Assembly (NCBI RefSeq): GCF_900100075.1
Contig: NZ_FNEG01000002.1
Location: 124,001 to 188,000, forward strand
Length of the DNA stretch: 64,000 bases
Direction: 5' to 3'
From: Chryseobacterium jejuense
GTDB taxonomy: Bacteria > Bacteroidota > Bacteroidia > Flavobacteriales > Weeksellaceae
Position numbers and translations under genes: made by a program. The notes under the pieces are model-generated. The model was given only the letters and a program-made list of their open reading frames with translations, did no database searches and was not told the DNA's origin. This document shows, piece after piece, positions 1 to 7,762 of the stretch; positions within the stretch are counted from its first letter, which is position 1, and each line of letters begins with the position of its first letter.

Positions 1-2
1 AA

Positions 3-86
3 ACTCAAAAACTAAAATCACTGGGAATTAAAAATAAAAAGGATCTTCCTCAGAGCCTTATTGACAATAGCAATTTGATAGAATAA
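3..86 (+). CDS. C-terminal tail of an upstream gene (partial)
   Basis: The only frame open from the left edge reads 27 codons and stops with TAA at 84-86, 13 bases before the next gene. The peptide is lysine-rich and ends in SNLIE. It looks like an ordinary protein C-terminus, but too little is present to name a family. Confidence 0.35.
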   Translation, partial: TQKLKSLGIKNKKDLPQSLIDNSNLIE

Positions 87-99
87 AAATCGAAACACC

Positions 100-534
100 A
101 TGAAAAAATCAAATCTCATCCTGTTAATATGTCTTATTCTCTATTTAGCCTCACTTCCTTTCACAGCAGTATATGCCAAAGGTCATGAAATGAGCGGACT
201 AGCCTGTGCATTGTTAGGTTGGGCTGAAATGAAAGGTGGCGGAATAGCCTGGATGGCTAACCCTCTGTTATTTATTGGAGTGTTCTTTCTGTTGTTAAAA
301 CAAGTAAAAATATCAGCTGTTATCAGCCTTATTGCCTTTGGTCTTACTTTTTGTTATTTATCTGTTGGTGAAATTACAGTGAATGAAGCAGGGCATCAAT
401 TTCCTATAACAGGATACGGACCGGGATATTTTCTTTGGATGGCAAGTTGCTTCACTCTGTTACTCGGAAATATTGTTTTGATGGTTACGTCAAAGAAAAT
501 TCAAGATCAAAATTCGGGACCAACGAACTATTAA
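100..534 (+). CDS. small inner-membrane protein, unknown function
   Basis: This is a 144-residue protein starting at ATG 100. It has about four hydrophobic segments (residues about 5-25, 48-66, 70-88 and 112-130) and a polar, charged C-terminus, so it is probably a four-helix inner-membrane protein. A cysteine follows a MSGLA stretch near residue 36. I recognise no family. It lies 18 bases upstream of the LytTR-type membrane regulator and on the same strand, so the two are likely co-transcribed and possibly linked in function. Confidence 0.65.
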   Translation: MKKSNLILLICLILYLASLPFTAVYAKGHEMSGLACALLGWAEMKGGGIAWMANPLLFIGVFFLLLKQVKISAVISLIAFGLTFCYLSVGEITVNEAGHQFPITGYGPGYFLWMASCFTLLLGNIVLMVTSKKIQDQNSGPTNY

Positions 535-552
535 TTCTATAAAACGATTGAT

Positions 553-1391
553 ATGTTTTCCCTTACAACTTACCCATATCCTACCTCAAAATCAGTTAAG
601 GAGATATTAATTTCTTCTTTAGCAGCAGGAGCTTTGGTATATCTTTTCCTGATTATTTTCCAGCCCTTTGGTACGGAAAATTTTCATCATCCTTACAAAT
701 ACCTTATTCTTTTTCCATATACTATTATTTTTGGAGCTGCATTTTTCGTTTCCAATCTTCTGGCCTACCGATTCCAGGACTGGAATATTACATCAGAACT
801 CTTAAAAACAATAGTGATTCTATTCCTCGGATCTATTCTTTCCTATTTTTATAACTCGTTGTTCATAAGCCATGTCCCATTAAGTTTTGAGAATTACGGG
901 TATATGTTTCTTTATTCTCTGGCTGTTGGTATTCCAATTTCAACCATTTACATTTTGTCAAGATTTATTTATTTAAAAAACACTCATCAGAATATTGCCG
1001 AAAACCTTGCTCCAAAACTCATTGATAATCCTTTACACTCAACAAAAACCAGTCTTGCTATTTCAGTGAATAACACTGAACTGATGATTTCTGAAAGTGA
1101 TTTCCTATGTGTTCAATCTATGGAAAACTACTGCACATTGTACTATTTAGACAACAATACAGTAAAAAAATATGGCTCAGAATAAGCTTATCCAATATAT
1201 TGGCACAGGTACAAACTCCTACAATCAAAAGGTGTCATCGCTCTTATATTATCAATCTTGGAAAAGTAAAAAATATCAAAGGAAATGCTCAAGGTTACAA
1301 ATTGACTTTGCCCGAGATAGATTTTGATATTCCTGTATCAAGGAGCTTCATATCCATTATAATTCCTCAACTGCTACATCTTAAAAGATAA
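553..1391 (+). pseudogene. LytTR-domain membrane-anchored DNA-binding protein, split by a -1 frameshift
   Basis: Two overlapping frames together make one LytTR regulator. The first (553-1185) gives four membrane segments, a linker and the start of a LytTR DNA-binding domain (SMENYCTLYYL). The rest of the domain (RISLSNIL, RCHRSYIIN, PVSRSF) continues in the -1 frame to 1391. The break lies in a run of seven A's at 1164-1170, read GTA AAA AAA TAT in the first frame. One more A, or a -1 slip, restores a protein of about 279 residues. The layout (four helices then LytTR) is that of Bacteroidota membrane-bound LytTR proteins that usually lack a receiver domain. It may be a true mutation, a sequencing error in a homopolymer, or slippage. 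The family call is firm; the broken state is only as good as the base call. Confidence 0.85.
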
Positions 1392-1481
1392 ATACTTGCC
1401 ATTCGTCACTATTTCTTGATGTTCATCACATTAAATTGATCTCTGTACCGGAAAGCCACATTTTTGCTCAAAATAATTAAC

Positions 1482-2234
1482 ATGAGTAAAAACATACGCT
1501 TCTTTATGATCTTTATCTTAGGATTCATCACTTATTATTTCTTTGACCTTTTTTGTTTTAAAACTATTCAACATTTTATAAAAGAGCTCTTCCACAGTAA
1601 AGCTATAGCCCATGTCTTAGCCTATTCCATTACTCTGATCCCGATCATCATTACTCTGAAGGTACTGCTTCCCAAAAATAAAACCATAAATCTGCTTTCT
1701 TTAAATCAATCTGCTGCTAAAGGTTTTACCCTAGCATTTATGGGAACCTTACCCATGCTGATTGGATACATCATACATTTTAAACTCACCAATACAATCA
1801 GTTTTGAATCATTATTTATCAATACCATTTCATCTGCTTTCTTTGAAGAGCTTATATTCAGAGTCTTTCTTATCGGGACATTATATAGATTTACCAGACT
1901 GGGATTTCTTTCATCCATCATGTTTGGATCAATATTATTTGCACAAGTTCATTTATATCAGAGCCAAAATACAATAGAGCTTCTCGAGATATTTGCCATT
2001 ACATTTTTAGGTTCTGTATTTTTTACCTGGGCTTATTTTGAACAGGATTTTAATATCTGGGCTGCCATATTTCTACATTTTTTCATGAACCTGTATTGGG
2101 AAATATTCAGTGTATCAGAAAACGTTTCCGGAAATCTCTATGGAAATCTTTATAAGTTTTTATCTATAATTCTGGTGATAGGTATCGTTACATACCATAA
2201 AATAAAGAAGAAAACTCCCTTTCAGATCACCTAG
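1482..2234 (+). CDS. CPBP-family intramembrane metalloprotease (CAAX protease-like)
   Basis: The protein has 250 residues and is largely hydrophobic, with six to eight membrane segments. The CPBP/Abi signature is clear: EELIFR at about 122-127 (the EExxxR motif), FAQVHLY at 153-159 with the second-motif histidine, and FLHFFMN near residue 200 (HxxxN). In this family these residues form an intramembrane metalloprotease site; bacterial members act in prenyl-protein-like processing, bacteriocin self-immunity or membrane stress, and the substrate here is unknown. I chose ATG 1482; the frame also opens at a TTG at 1464, which would only add a short polar extension. Confidence 0.85.
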   Translation: MSKNIRFFMIFILGFITYYFFDLFCFKTIQHFIKELFHSKAIAHVLAYSITLIPIIITLKVLLPKNKTINLLSLNQSAAKGFTLAFMGTLPMLIGYIIHFKLTNTISFESLFINTISSAFFEELIFRVFLIGTLYRFTRLGFLSSIMFGSILFAQVHLYQSQNTIELLEIFAITFLGSVFFTWAYFEQDFNIWAAIFLHFFMNLYWEIFSVSENVSGNLYGNLYKFLSIILVIGIVTYHKIKKKTPFQIT

Positions 2235-2293
2235 AGAAACCTTTTTATAAAAAGCAGAGAAGTACACTCATAAATTTTGCATAATTTTGCAAT

Positions 2294-3061
2294 ATGTTGA
2301 TAGAAAGTTTTCAAAACGAAAAAATAAAAAACGTCACTAAGCTACTTACTGACAACAGGTTTCGTAAAAAATCAAAGGTTTTTGTTGTAGAAGGACAGCA
2401 GGAAAATACCAGAGCCTTGCAATATAATTTTGAGCCTGTAGAATTCTTTATCTGTGAAAATATCTTTAAAGAAAAACTTCCTGAGGGAAAAATCCATTAT
2501 GTAAGTGATAAAGTCTATGAAAAAATAGCTTATAGAGGCAGTTCAGAAGGGATCATCGGAATATATCAAGCCAAAGAAACGCCTCTTTCTTCTTATGTTC
2601 CAAAAGATAATTCTACTGTTATTATTGTTGAAGGGGTAGAAAAACCGGGCAATTTGGGAGCTATTCTGAGAAGCTGTGAAGCATTTGGTATTGATGCATT
2701 GATTGTTGCTGATGGAAAAACAGATTTTTATAATCCAAATGTGATCAGATCCAGCGTAGGCTGCCTTTTCGGAATGGAAGTTTATCAGGCAGAAAATGAG
2801 GAAACATTTGAATTCCTTCAGAAAAATAAGTTTAATATTTATACAACACTGATGGATGAAACAGCTGAAGACCTTTATAAAAGAGATTTTACACAACGTT
2901 CTGCAGTATTATTCGGGACAGAACATTCCGGATTAAGTGATTTCTGGATTGGGAAAGGTAAAAACACATTGATTCCCATGGCTGGTAGTATAGATTCTTT
3001 GAATTTAAGTAATGCTGTGGCGATTACCTGCTATGAATCTTTGAAACAAAAGAAAGGATAA
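2294..3061 (+). CDS. SpoU/TrmH-family RNA 2'-O-methyltransferase
   Basis: This 255-residue protein has an N-terminal RNA-binding substrate domain (SpoU_sub_bind type, residues about 1-95) and a C-terminal SPOUT methylase domain. The three SPOUT motifs are visible: EGVEKPGNLGAILRS (motif 1), FGTEHSGLS (motif 2) and IPMAGSIDSLNLSNA (motif 3), which form the knotted SAM-binding site. Such enzymes methylate the ribose of rRNA or tRNA in the cytoplasm; it could be RlmB-like or TsnR-like, and the exact target cannot be read from sequence. A TAATTTTG element (2282-2289) matches a Bacteroidota -7 box, but it lies so close to the ATG that any such transcript would be nearly leaderless. Confidence 0.9.
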   Translation: MLIESFQNEKIKNVTKLLTDNRFRKKSKVFVVEGQQENTRALQYNFEPVEFFICENIFKEKLPEGKIHYVSDKVYEKIAYRGSSEGIIGIYQAKETPLSSYVPKDNSTVIIVEGVEKPGNLGAILRSCEAFGIDALIVADGKTDFYNPNVIRSSVGCLFGMEVYQAENEETFEFLQKNKFNIYTTLMDETAEDLYKRDFTQRSAVLFGTEHSGLSDFWIGKGKNTLIPMAGSIDSLNLSNAVAITCYESLKQKKG

Positions 3062-3120
3062 ATAATATTAAGTTGATGTTTGATAGATTATCTTGCATCA
3101 ACATGTATTATTTCTATATA

Positions 3121-3160
3121 GAGATTGCTTCACCTTCGGTTCGCCATGACAGGGTAAGGT
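3121..3160. repeat. dispersed intergenic repeat, flavobacterial type
   Basis: The stretch GAGATTGCTTC...TTCGCCATGACAGG resembles the short 'gagattgcttcgtcatt...atgac' elements scattered between genes in Chryseobacterium genomes. A related element appears at about 32026-32140. It is not coding. I judged the match from memory of the pattern, not from a search. Confidence 0.35.
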
Positions 3161-3180
3161 AAGAGTTGATCATAGAGCAT

Positions 3181-3215
3181 AAAAAAACCGTTTCACTGGG
3201 TGAAACGGTCCTTTT
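3181..3215 (-). terminator. intrinsic terminator of the alanine-rich lipoprotein gene
   Basis: A perfect 10-bp stem (3187-3196 with 3200-3209) and 3-base loop are followed, reading the minus strand, by a run of seven T's. It sits 22 bases beyond the stop of the minus-strand lipoprotein gene. T-rich sequence on the other side could let it also stop plus-strand transcripts. Confidence 0.9.
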
Positions 3216-3236
3216 ATTTTTAAGCGTAAGCTAAAA

Positions 3237-3566
3237 TTATTTCTTAGCAGCATCTTTAGCAGCGTCAGCAGCTCCTTTAGCAGCATCAGCAGCACCTTTA
3301 GCAGCGTCAGCAGCACCTTTAGCAGCATCTTTAGCAACTTCAGCTCCAGCAGCAGTAGTAGCAGCAGCAGCATCTTTAGTAGCTTCTACAGCAGTAGTAG
3401 CAGCAGAATCAACAACTTTAGCAGTTGAATCAACTACAGTTGCAGCAGAATCAGCTACAGTAGCAGCAGCAGAATCAGTAGTACCTTCAGTAGCTGTAGC
3501 GTCAGTTTTTTTACAAGCAACTAGAGAGATTGCAGCGATAGCAGCTACGAATAATGACTTTTTCAT
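3237..3566 (-). CDS. alanine-rich repetitive small lipoprotein
   Basis: The 109-residue product starts with a short lipoprotein signal (MKKSLFVAAIAAISLVAC, lipobox SLVAC, acylated Cys at 18), so it is expected to be membrane-anchored. The mature part is almost only A, T, D, K, V, S, G and E. The middle has VADSAATVVDSTAKVVDSA-like repeats and the end has four tandem copies of a 7-residue unit, AAKGAAD. The pattern predicts an amphipathic, possibly coiled helix. Function is unknown. It has its own terminator and is divergent from the next gene. Slippage between the near-identical repeat units could change its length. Confidence 0.8.
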   Translation of the reverse strand: MKKSLFVAAIAAISLVACKKTDATATEGTTDSAAATVADSAATVVDSTAKVVDSAATTAVEATKDAAAATTAAGAEVAKDAAKGAADAAKGAADAAKGAADAAKDAAKK

Positions 3567-3749
3567 AATAAATTAAATTTAATTTTGTTAATATTGTTTT
3601 ATAAAATTTTCTTCTGTTCTGTTATTTGAACAAGACAAAGGTATAGCAGTTAGAAAATTTGTTTATGAAAAATAATTGTAATACCTTTGTAAAATAGTTT
3701 TACAAAAAAACATAACTGATAATCAACAATTTAATTATTTAAAAAAAAA

Positions 3750-4925
3750 TTGACAGATTTAGATCTATTACACTTTGAACAGCTAAAAAAGGATGTCCAA
3801 GGTCAATATTTAAAAGAATATACCCCATCACAGGATGACATATCCAAGTGGAAGGGTATAGATATCATATATTTTCAGGAAGACCTGCGCAAAAAAGCGA
3901 AAGGTAACATCAGTGAAAAGTCATTTTACACCTATTTCAAAACTTCACCAGTCACTAAATTACCAAGAATAGATATGCTCAATTTATTGAGTATTTATGC
4001 GGGATACGACTCATGGTATGAATTCAAAAAGCAGCATCTTTTTGCTGGAGAATTGTTACAGGAAAATGAAAATCTGGAAGAAGAAGAGATCAATGAATTG
4101 GAAAAAATGGTTTCTGCAGCTCCAGAACTTCCAAAAACTGAAATTCAGCCTAAAAACATTGAAATAAAGCCTACTGAAACCACTGATTTACAAAAAACAA
4201 ACACTGAAAACCAAGAAGTTAATAAAAAACAAATAACATCCAGCGAAGTTGAGATTTCTACCCTTCCAGCTAAGAAGAATTTCTTAAAAAAGAATGCCTG
4301 GGCACTTATTACTTCCGTTTTAATTGCCATAACAGGTTTATTGGGATTCAAGGATGTTCTTTTTTCAAAAACTTATACTTATTGCTTTATTGACAAAGAC
4401 AGAGGAACCTTTGTTATTAACACCTTAGACATTATGGTTATCAAGGAAAACGAATCTCCTATGATGTACAAAATAAAACCTGGTGAATGTTTCTCTTATT
4501 CCACAAAGGATAAAAACCTGAAGATGAAGATCAGTGCTGCATTTTACGAGCCATTGGAAGTAAGCAGAAATCTTGAAAACGCCCCAGGAGAAGAAAAAAT
4601 TGAGCTTAAGCCGGATGATTACAAAATGGCTGCTTATTATTTCTCAAGAAAAGACATTACAGGAAACTCAGAAGAACAAGTTGCCCTTATTAAGCAGAAA
4701 AGAAATCAGCTGGAAAATCTAATCAGCAACAATGCTGTTATCTATCAGGTATATGACAATAACACCTATGGTATTGAAAAAATAGACAAACAAAAGTATA
4801 TCACCCTCGTTACAACCCCTACTACATCTCTGAAAAATCTGAATGTAATAGAAATGAAAAAAGACAACGGTAAGATCGTATCCATTAAATTCAAAATTGC
4901 GACTACAGATGAAAAGAATAAATAA
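3750..4925 (+). CDS. single-pass membrane protein of unknown function
   Basis: The 391-residue product has three parts: a compact helical N-terminal domain (residues about 1-100, with SEKSFYTYF and LPRIDMLNLLSIYAGYDSW), a long acidic and lysine-rich linker (about 105-175) and one membrane helix (about 183-200, ALITSVLIAITGLLGF), followed by an extracytoplasmic domain of about 190 residues. The N-terminal part looks like a small cytoplasmic helical or regulatory domain, but I cannot name it. No ATG fits the start; TTG 3750 is the first usable codon after an in-frame stop at 3732-3734, just behind a run of nine A's. The gene overlaps the next by 17 bases, so the two are translationally linked. 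Confidence 0.7.
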   Translation: MTDLDLLHFEQLKKDVQGQYLKEYTPSQDDISKWKGIDIIYFQEDLRKKAKGNISEKSFYTYFKTSPVTKLPRIDMLNLLSIYAGYDSWYEFKKQHLFAGELLQENENLEEEEINELEKMVSAAPELPKTEIQPKNIEIKPTETTDLQKTNTENQEVNKKQITSSEVEISTLPAKKNFLKKNAWALITSVLIAITGLLGFKDVLFSKTYTYCFIDKDRGTFVINTLDIMVIKENESPMMYKIKPGECFSYSTKDKNLKMKISAAFYEPLEVSRNLENAPGEEKIELKPDDYKMAAYYFSRKDITGNSEEQVALIKQKRNQLENLISNNAVIYQVYDNNTYGIEKIDKQKYITLVTTPTTSLKNLNVIEMKKDNGKIVSIKFKIATTDEKNK

Positions 4926-5487
4926 TTTTTTAATCCTCACTATACTTCTGACTTTATTTGCTGCCTGTAATAAGAAAACAGAAGCGAGCGACCTAGATAA
5001 ACTACGAAACAGCAACAACACAAGAAGTTATCCAGCTGTACAAATGGATAGTATGCAGGCTATTAATTCTATTACCAAACAAAAAGTTCAGGAACTTCTG
5101 GATCTTTCTACCCTTTATGTGAGCGGTAACAGAAATACTGAAGTAGACAGTTTTATTTATTCACAAATGGAAAGCTATTTTCACAAACCGGATTCTCTGA
5201 CCTTCAAAAGAATGTTTAAGGAACTGGATAGTATGAAAGTGAAGGCTGCAAAGGTAAATGACTTGAATGTTTATAAGGAATTCTATAAAAAAGACACCTT
5301 AGACTATGCTAAATTCAATGTAGAATATTTTGATGATAAGAATAAGTCTTTGGGAAGCTTTGAGAAAAATGCTCAATATATACTACTGTCAACCTCCAAA
5401 ATGAAAAAGGAGTTTAAATTTTACTTTTTAGATTTTTATTCCAAACCGCTTAAGAAAGACAGTACGTCTGTAGGGGTAACCAAATAG
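4909..5487 (+). CDS. lipoprotein of unknown function, partner of the upstream membrane protein
   Basis: From ATG 4909 the 192-residue product begins MKRINNFLILTILLTLFAAC, a clear lipoprotein signal with Cys at about 20, followed by a soluble, charged helical domain. The frame opens further upstream at TTG 4897, but that would add residues before a good signal peptide, so I reject it. The start lies inside the previous gene, which suggests a two-protein envelope unit. Its last 52 bases overlap the end of the convergent 5-formyl-THF cyclo-ligase gene. No family recognised. Confidence 0.7.
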   Translation: MKRINNFLILTILLTLFAACNKKTEASDLDKLRNSNNTRSYPAVQMDSMQAINSITKQKVQELLDLSTLYVSGNRNTEVDSFIYSQMESYFHKPDSLTFKRMFKELDSMKVKAAKVNDLNVYKEFYKKDTLDYAKFNVEYFDDKNKSLGSFEKNAQYILLSTSKMKKEFKFYFLDFYSKPLKKDSTSVGVTK

Positions 5488-6011
5488 TCGAGGGGAATAT
5501 CATTCTCCCAGACATCATCAATAAAATCATCGGGGTCAAAATAATTGACTCCGATTTTTTTTGTCTCTGGGGAAATACTTTGGAAAAGTCCATCATAGAA
5601 ACCTTTTCCATATCCTACTCTATTCCCGTTTGAATCACAGTATAAAAGCGGAGTAATCACATAATGAAAGTTAATTTCTCCGGAATCTTTATTGGAAACA
5701 GGTTCAGAAATTCTCCAGCTGTTTATTTCAAATACAGTATCATTGAAAACTTCAATAGAAATCAGTTTATCTACTACAACTTTAGGCACGTAAACGCGTA
5801 TATTTTGCGCTAAAAAATAATTGATGAAGATTTGAGTATCAATCTCATTAAACTTCTCAATCGGAACGAAAATATGGATCTTCTGTCCTGGTTCTGGTTT
5901 AAAGTAAGTAATGAAATTCTGAAAAACATGTTCAGATAACAAGAAAGCCTCATCACGAGACAAGGCTTTTCTTTGTTGCATATATTTTTTTCTAAGCTCA
6001 GCTTTCAACAT
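5436..6011 (-). CDS. 5-formyltetrahydrofolate cyclo-ligase
   Basis: At 191 residues it has the normal length for the family. It makes 5,10-methenyl-THF from 5-formyl-THF with ATP, returning a stored folate to one-carbon metabolism in the cytosol. Supporting motifs are the N-terminal RKKYMQQRKALS helix, VYVPKV in the middle, GNRVGYGKGFYDG (the nucleotide- and substrate-binding loop) and a C-terminal IPLDYLVTPTDVL. The 3' end overlaps the convergent lipoprotein gene by 52 bases, an unusual arrangement that could give antisense pairing of the two 3' ends. Confidence 0.93.
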   Translation of the reverse strand: MLKAELRKKYMQQRKALSRDEAFLLSEHVFQNFITYFKPEPGQKIHIFVPIEKFNEIDTQIFINYFLAQNIRVYVPKVVVDKLISIEVFNDTVFEINSWRISEPVSNKDSGEINFHYVITPLLYCDSNGNRVGYGKGFYDGLFQSISPETKKIGVNYFDPDDFIDDVWENDIPLDYLVTPTDVLSFLSGLE

Positions 6012-6050
6012 AATCGTTATATTATTTTTACTGAACAGTTTCTTTATACA

Positions 6051-7421
6051 TTAAGCGTTTTCAGCTGGTTCAAGAATTTTATACAGTTTATCTGACAAAC
6101 GAACTCTGAACGGAATTTCAAAAGTGATCTGATCTCCCTGTTTTGCAGTTTCGCAAGGACCTCCGTTTGCATAAATCTGAGTAATCGTAAATTCCTGCTC
6201 ACCAGTTGTAGGACCGGAAATTAATACTTTATCTCCTACTGAAACTTCTTTATTCTCAATTAAAAACTGTCCGATCTTTGATTTTGAGAAGTAATGCTCA
6301 GCCTTTCCAACCAATACTTTTTTAACAGCTAATTTCTGACGAATGTTTTTAGTTTCAGCTTTTGCTAAAGGTGTTTTAGGTAAATCACCTGAGTTTTTAA
6401 ACTTCAAAGCATCAGATTTTCCTTTTCTGAATACTTTATTTCCAACCTGTAATCCTTTTCTTAATTTCAGCTGCTCTTCCAAAGGCAAATGGATGGTATC
6501 CAGACATTCTGTAGAACAGCAGTTTTCCATTGCTTCTTTACATTCATCACACTGGATAAATAAAAGATGACAGGCATCATTAGCACAATTGGTGTGATTA
6601 TCACAAGGCTTTCCACATTGGTGACACTGAGAAATAATATCATCCGTAATTCTTTCTCCTAAACGGTGATCGAATACAAAGTTCTTCCCAATGAATTTAC
6701 TGTCTATTCCTTCTTCTTTAATCTGACGGGTGTATTCAATAATTCCGCCTTCAAGCTGGAATACGTTTTTAAACCCTTGGTGTTTGAAATAGGCACTGGC
6801 TTTTTCACAACGGATCCCTCCAGTACAATACATCAATAAGTTTTTATCTTCTTTGAAATTCTGTAATTGTTCGTTGATAATCGGCAAACTTTCTCTGAAG
6901 TTTTCTACATCAGGAGTAATAGCGCCTTCAAAATGCCCTACTTCACTTTCGTAGTGGTTTCTAAAATCAACTACAATGGTGTTAGGATCATCAAGCATAT
7001 TATTAAATTCCTGAGCCTTTAAATGAACTCCTTTGTTGGTTACATCAAAAGTATCATCATTAAGACCGTCAGCAACAATTTTATGTCTTACTTTAATGGT
7101 AAGTTTTAAAAAGGAATGATTGTCTTGCTCTACCGCTACATTCAAACGGATTCCCTTCATAAAGTCATATACTTCTAACGTATTGCGGAAAGCTTCAAAT
7201 TGATCTGCAGGAACACTCATCTGAGCATTAATACCTTCATGGGCAACATAAATACGGCCAAGCGCATCAAGGGCGTTCCAGGCTACAAATAGGTCGTCAC
7301 GAAAATTTTTGGGATCTTCAATTTTAGCGTACGCATAGAAAGATAAAGTAAGACGTTCCTTACCAGCTTCATCAATAAGTCTAGCTCTTTCTTCTGCGCT
7401 TAAGGTGTTATACAGTTGCAT
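6051..7421 (-). CDS. trhO: tRNA uridine(34) hydroxylase TrhO with an extra C-terminal U32-like domain
   Basis: TrhO makes 5-hydroxyuridine at tRNA position 34. The 456-residue protein has the N-terminal acylphosphatase-like domain (about 10-120), a rhodanese domain (about 140-240) with the active loop CTGGIRC and catalytic Cys at about 199, and a cysteine-rich zinc-like segment (CHQCGKPC, CDECKEAMENCC, about 265-310). Most TrhO proteins end near there. This one goes on with residues 368-456, which include a SVGDKVLISGP stretch and resemble the C-terminal barrel of U32 peptidase-like proteins, the family of TrhP that makes the same base by another route. The domain match is by eye. It is a single gene with a 340-base gap upstream. 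Confidence 0.9.
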   Translation of the reverse strand: MQLYNTLSAEERARLIDEAGKERLTLSFYAYAKIEDPKNFRDDLFVAWNALDALGRIYVAHEGINAQMSVPADQFEAFRNTLEVYDFMKGIRLNVAVEQDNHSFLKLTIKVRHKIVADGLNDDTFDVTNKGVHLKAQEFNNMLDDPNTIVVDFRNHYESEVGHFEGAITPDVENFRESLPIINEQLQNFKEDKNLLMYCTGGIRCEKASAYFKHQGFKNVFQLEGGIIEYTRQIKEEGIDSKFIGKNFVFDHRLGERITDDIISQCHQCGKPCDNHTNCANDACHLLFIQCDECKEAMENCCSTECLDTIHLPLEEQLKLRKGLQVGNKVFRKGKSDALKFKNSGDLPKTPLAKAETKNIRQKLAVKKVLVGKAEHYFSKSKIGQFLIENKEVSVGDKVLISGPTTGEQEFTITQIYANGGPCETAKQGDQITFEIPFRVRLSDKLYKILEPAENA

Positions 7422-7762
7422 GCTATAAACGTTTTAAGTGAGAAAAATATTTTTGTAAAGATAGGTATTTTCAAATTAACAGCCTTTCATGAGCTCAATG
7501 ATAATTGACAGCTATGAGTATGAAAAATACTTTTTATATTGTACTTATTATGGTAACATTTTGTCATATTTCATTTAATTTTATTTTAAGTTTTGTTAAT
7601 GCTGGGCTTAACAATTATGACATAATACATAAAATGATATAATAGCCGTTAAATTTTAGTTAAAATTGAAACATAGCATGCTAATTGCTTACTTATTTAA
7701 CATTAAATTTGTTTACTCAAAAACATAAAAAAGAATTAATTAATAAACAAGAAAGATATACA
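7422..7762. other. divergent intergenic region between trhO and the DegP-type gene
   Basis: This is 341 bases of AT-rich, non-coding DNA. It must hold the promoters of both flanking genes. The best match for the protease gene is TAAATTTG at 7704-7711 (TAnnTTTG -7 box), with only a weak ATTG upstream at non-ideal spacing. Nothing else stands out. Confidence 0.4.

Noticed and set aside
1107..1391. Separate 94-residue gene starting at 1107
   Set aside because: Its first part is out-of-frame reading of the LytTR gene; only the part after about 1165 is real LytTR sequence.
3170..3373. Minus-strand leucine-rich open frame
   Set aside because: It is the shifted frame of the alanine-rich repeat gene; GCA/GCT repeats read out of frame give Leu runs.
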